Assembly (NCBI GenBank): GCA_021772095.1
Contig: JADYXR010000081.1
Coordinates: 1-35,956, forward strand
Source: Candidatus Obscuribacter sp.
Lineage (GTDB): Bacteria; Cyanobacteriota; Vampirovibrionia; Obscuribacterales; Obscuribacteraceae
Direction: 5' to 3'
DNA length: 35,956 nt
A program made the position numbers and the translations under genes. This document shows, piece after piece, positions 35,643-35,956 of the stretch (positions are counted from its first letter, which is position 1; the number at the start of each line of letters is the position of its first letter). A model generated the notes under the pieces. The model was given only the letters and a program-made list of their open reading frames with translations. It had not been told where the DNA came from and made no database searches.

Positions 35643-35672
35643 GGCGCGGATGCGCCAGTTGCCTCCAACTGG
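35643..35672 (-). promoter_or_regulatory. Tandem hairpins in the rplI leader
   Basis: On the minus strand CCAGTTG-GAGG-CAACTGG (35655-35672) is a perfect 7-bp stem with a purine loop that looks like a Shine-Dalgarno. GGCGC-ATCC-GCGCC (35643-35656) is a 5-bp stem next to it that abuts the real AGGGAG. A TATAAG at 35676-35681 may be the -10, in which case the first hairpin is at the very 5' end of the transcript. Confidence 0.4.
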
Positions 35673-35844
35673 TCTCTTATATCTCGACCTTAGAATTTAC
35701 CATGGCCGGTGGCAAAGTCTCAAATAATCAGGGCAAGGCTGTACAAATAAATTAAGGAAAGTAGCTTCGGGTAGATGTGATTTGTCTCATCTGTCCCTTT
35801 CGGGGCGGTGATGTTGTCCCACTGGTCGCGCTCAGCGGGTTCCA

Positions 35845-35956
35845 GTCCCTGAGCAAGTGAATATTCATCTGAACAGGTTCGATTCGGTCCCTGAGCAAAC
35901 GAATATTCATCTGAACAGGTTCGATTCAGTCCCTGAGCAAATGAATATTCATCTGA
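35845..35956. repeat. 42-bp direct tandem repeat, cut by window edge
   Basis: Three copies begin at 35845, 35887 and 35929, exactly 42 bp apart; the third is cut after 28 bp by the window end. Units differ only at positions 13-14 (GT, AC, AT) and 42. Each begins GTCCCTGAGCAA, contains the palindrome GAATATTC and ends with CAGGTTCGATTC. Since 42 is a multiple of three, frames on both strands stay open: minus strand repeats SDEYSFAQGLNRTC, plus strand repeats VPEQxNIHLNRFDS. There are no unique spacers, so it is not a CRISPR array. Confidence 0.95.

Larger units (their letters stand above)
35631..35956. other. 326-bp right-edge region upstream of rplI
   Basis: From rplI outward it holds the rplI ribosome binding site, the tandem hairpins, a possible -10, about 150 bp in which I recognise nothing specific, and then the 42-bp tandem repeats. 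A minus-strand frame is open from the window edge to a stop at 35720-35722 (79 codons) and would be the end of a gene entering from outside, but it has no recognisable domain. Confidence 0.5.

Noticed and set aside
35874..35928. GGTTCGATTC resembling a tRNA T-loop
   Set aside because: The flanking bases do not pair as a T-stem and no acceptor, D or anticodon arm is present.
35845..35956. CRISPR-like direct repeats
   Set aside because: The whole 42-bp unit is repeated with almost no variation, so there are no spacers.

Overview
The window reads as a chromosomal segment of a free-living Gram-negative-type bacterium. It has a standard bacterial code, base composition near 50% G+C by eye, tightly packed genes, Shine-Dalgarno motifs of the GGAGG type and frequent GTG/TTG starts. 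The gene set (class II B12-dependent ribonucleotide reductase, thioredoxin-reductase-like ferredoxin-NADP reductase, glyQ without glyS beside it, long hybrid histidine kinases, several large lineage-specific proteins) would fit a non-photosynthetic cyanobacterial relative such as the Melainabacteria/Obscuribacterales. That placement is inference from gene style, not a database result. No rRNA, tRNA, CRISPR array, insertion sequence, integrase or phage gene was found.

Layout. (1) 179-5728, plus strand: a signalling cluster of a REC-histidine kinase, a large membrane hybrid histidine kinase with three receiver domains, and a CheR-type methyltransferase. (2) 5839-10890, minus strand: ROK glucokinase, an exported phosphodiester glycosidase (NAGPA-type) protein, a small exported protein built of 'KAPF' repeats, and glyQ. 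(3) 11148-16370, plus strand: a coupled moxR / DUF58 / transglutaminase operon, then after a 499-bp gap an AAA-type ATPase (16870-18165) closed by a clear intrinsic terminator. (4) 18289-27605, minus strand: a comEC homologue whose C-terminus lacks recognisable metallo-beta-lactamase motifs, an unrecognised 813-residue proline-rich protein, dcd, nrdJ (with a candidate NrdR box upstream) and a ferredoxin-NADP reductase. (5) 27749-28699, plus strand: an aldo/keto reductase. (6) 28725-32770, minus strand: two unrecognised proteins (one membrane-anchored, one coiled coil), hutI, and a PD-(D/E)XK-like protein with an altered active-site motif. (7) 33139-34804, plus strand: xseA-xseB behind a structured leader. 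(8) 35067-35630, minus strand: rplI with an acidic tail and a strong terminator, followed to the right edge by a 42-bp tandem repeat.

Functional themes. dcd and nrdJ both feed deoxynucleotide synthesis; xseAB, comEC and the PD-(D/E)XK-like protein concern DNA handling; the moxR operon and the exported proteins concern the cell envelope. I see no convincing complete novel defence or mobile system. The items most worth following are the 42-bp repeat at the right edge, the structured leader of xseAB, the NrdR-like site before nrdJ, the degenerate ComEC and PD-(D/E)XK proteins, and the KAPF-repeat exported protein.
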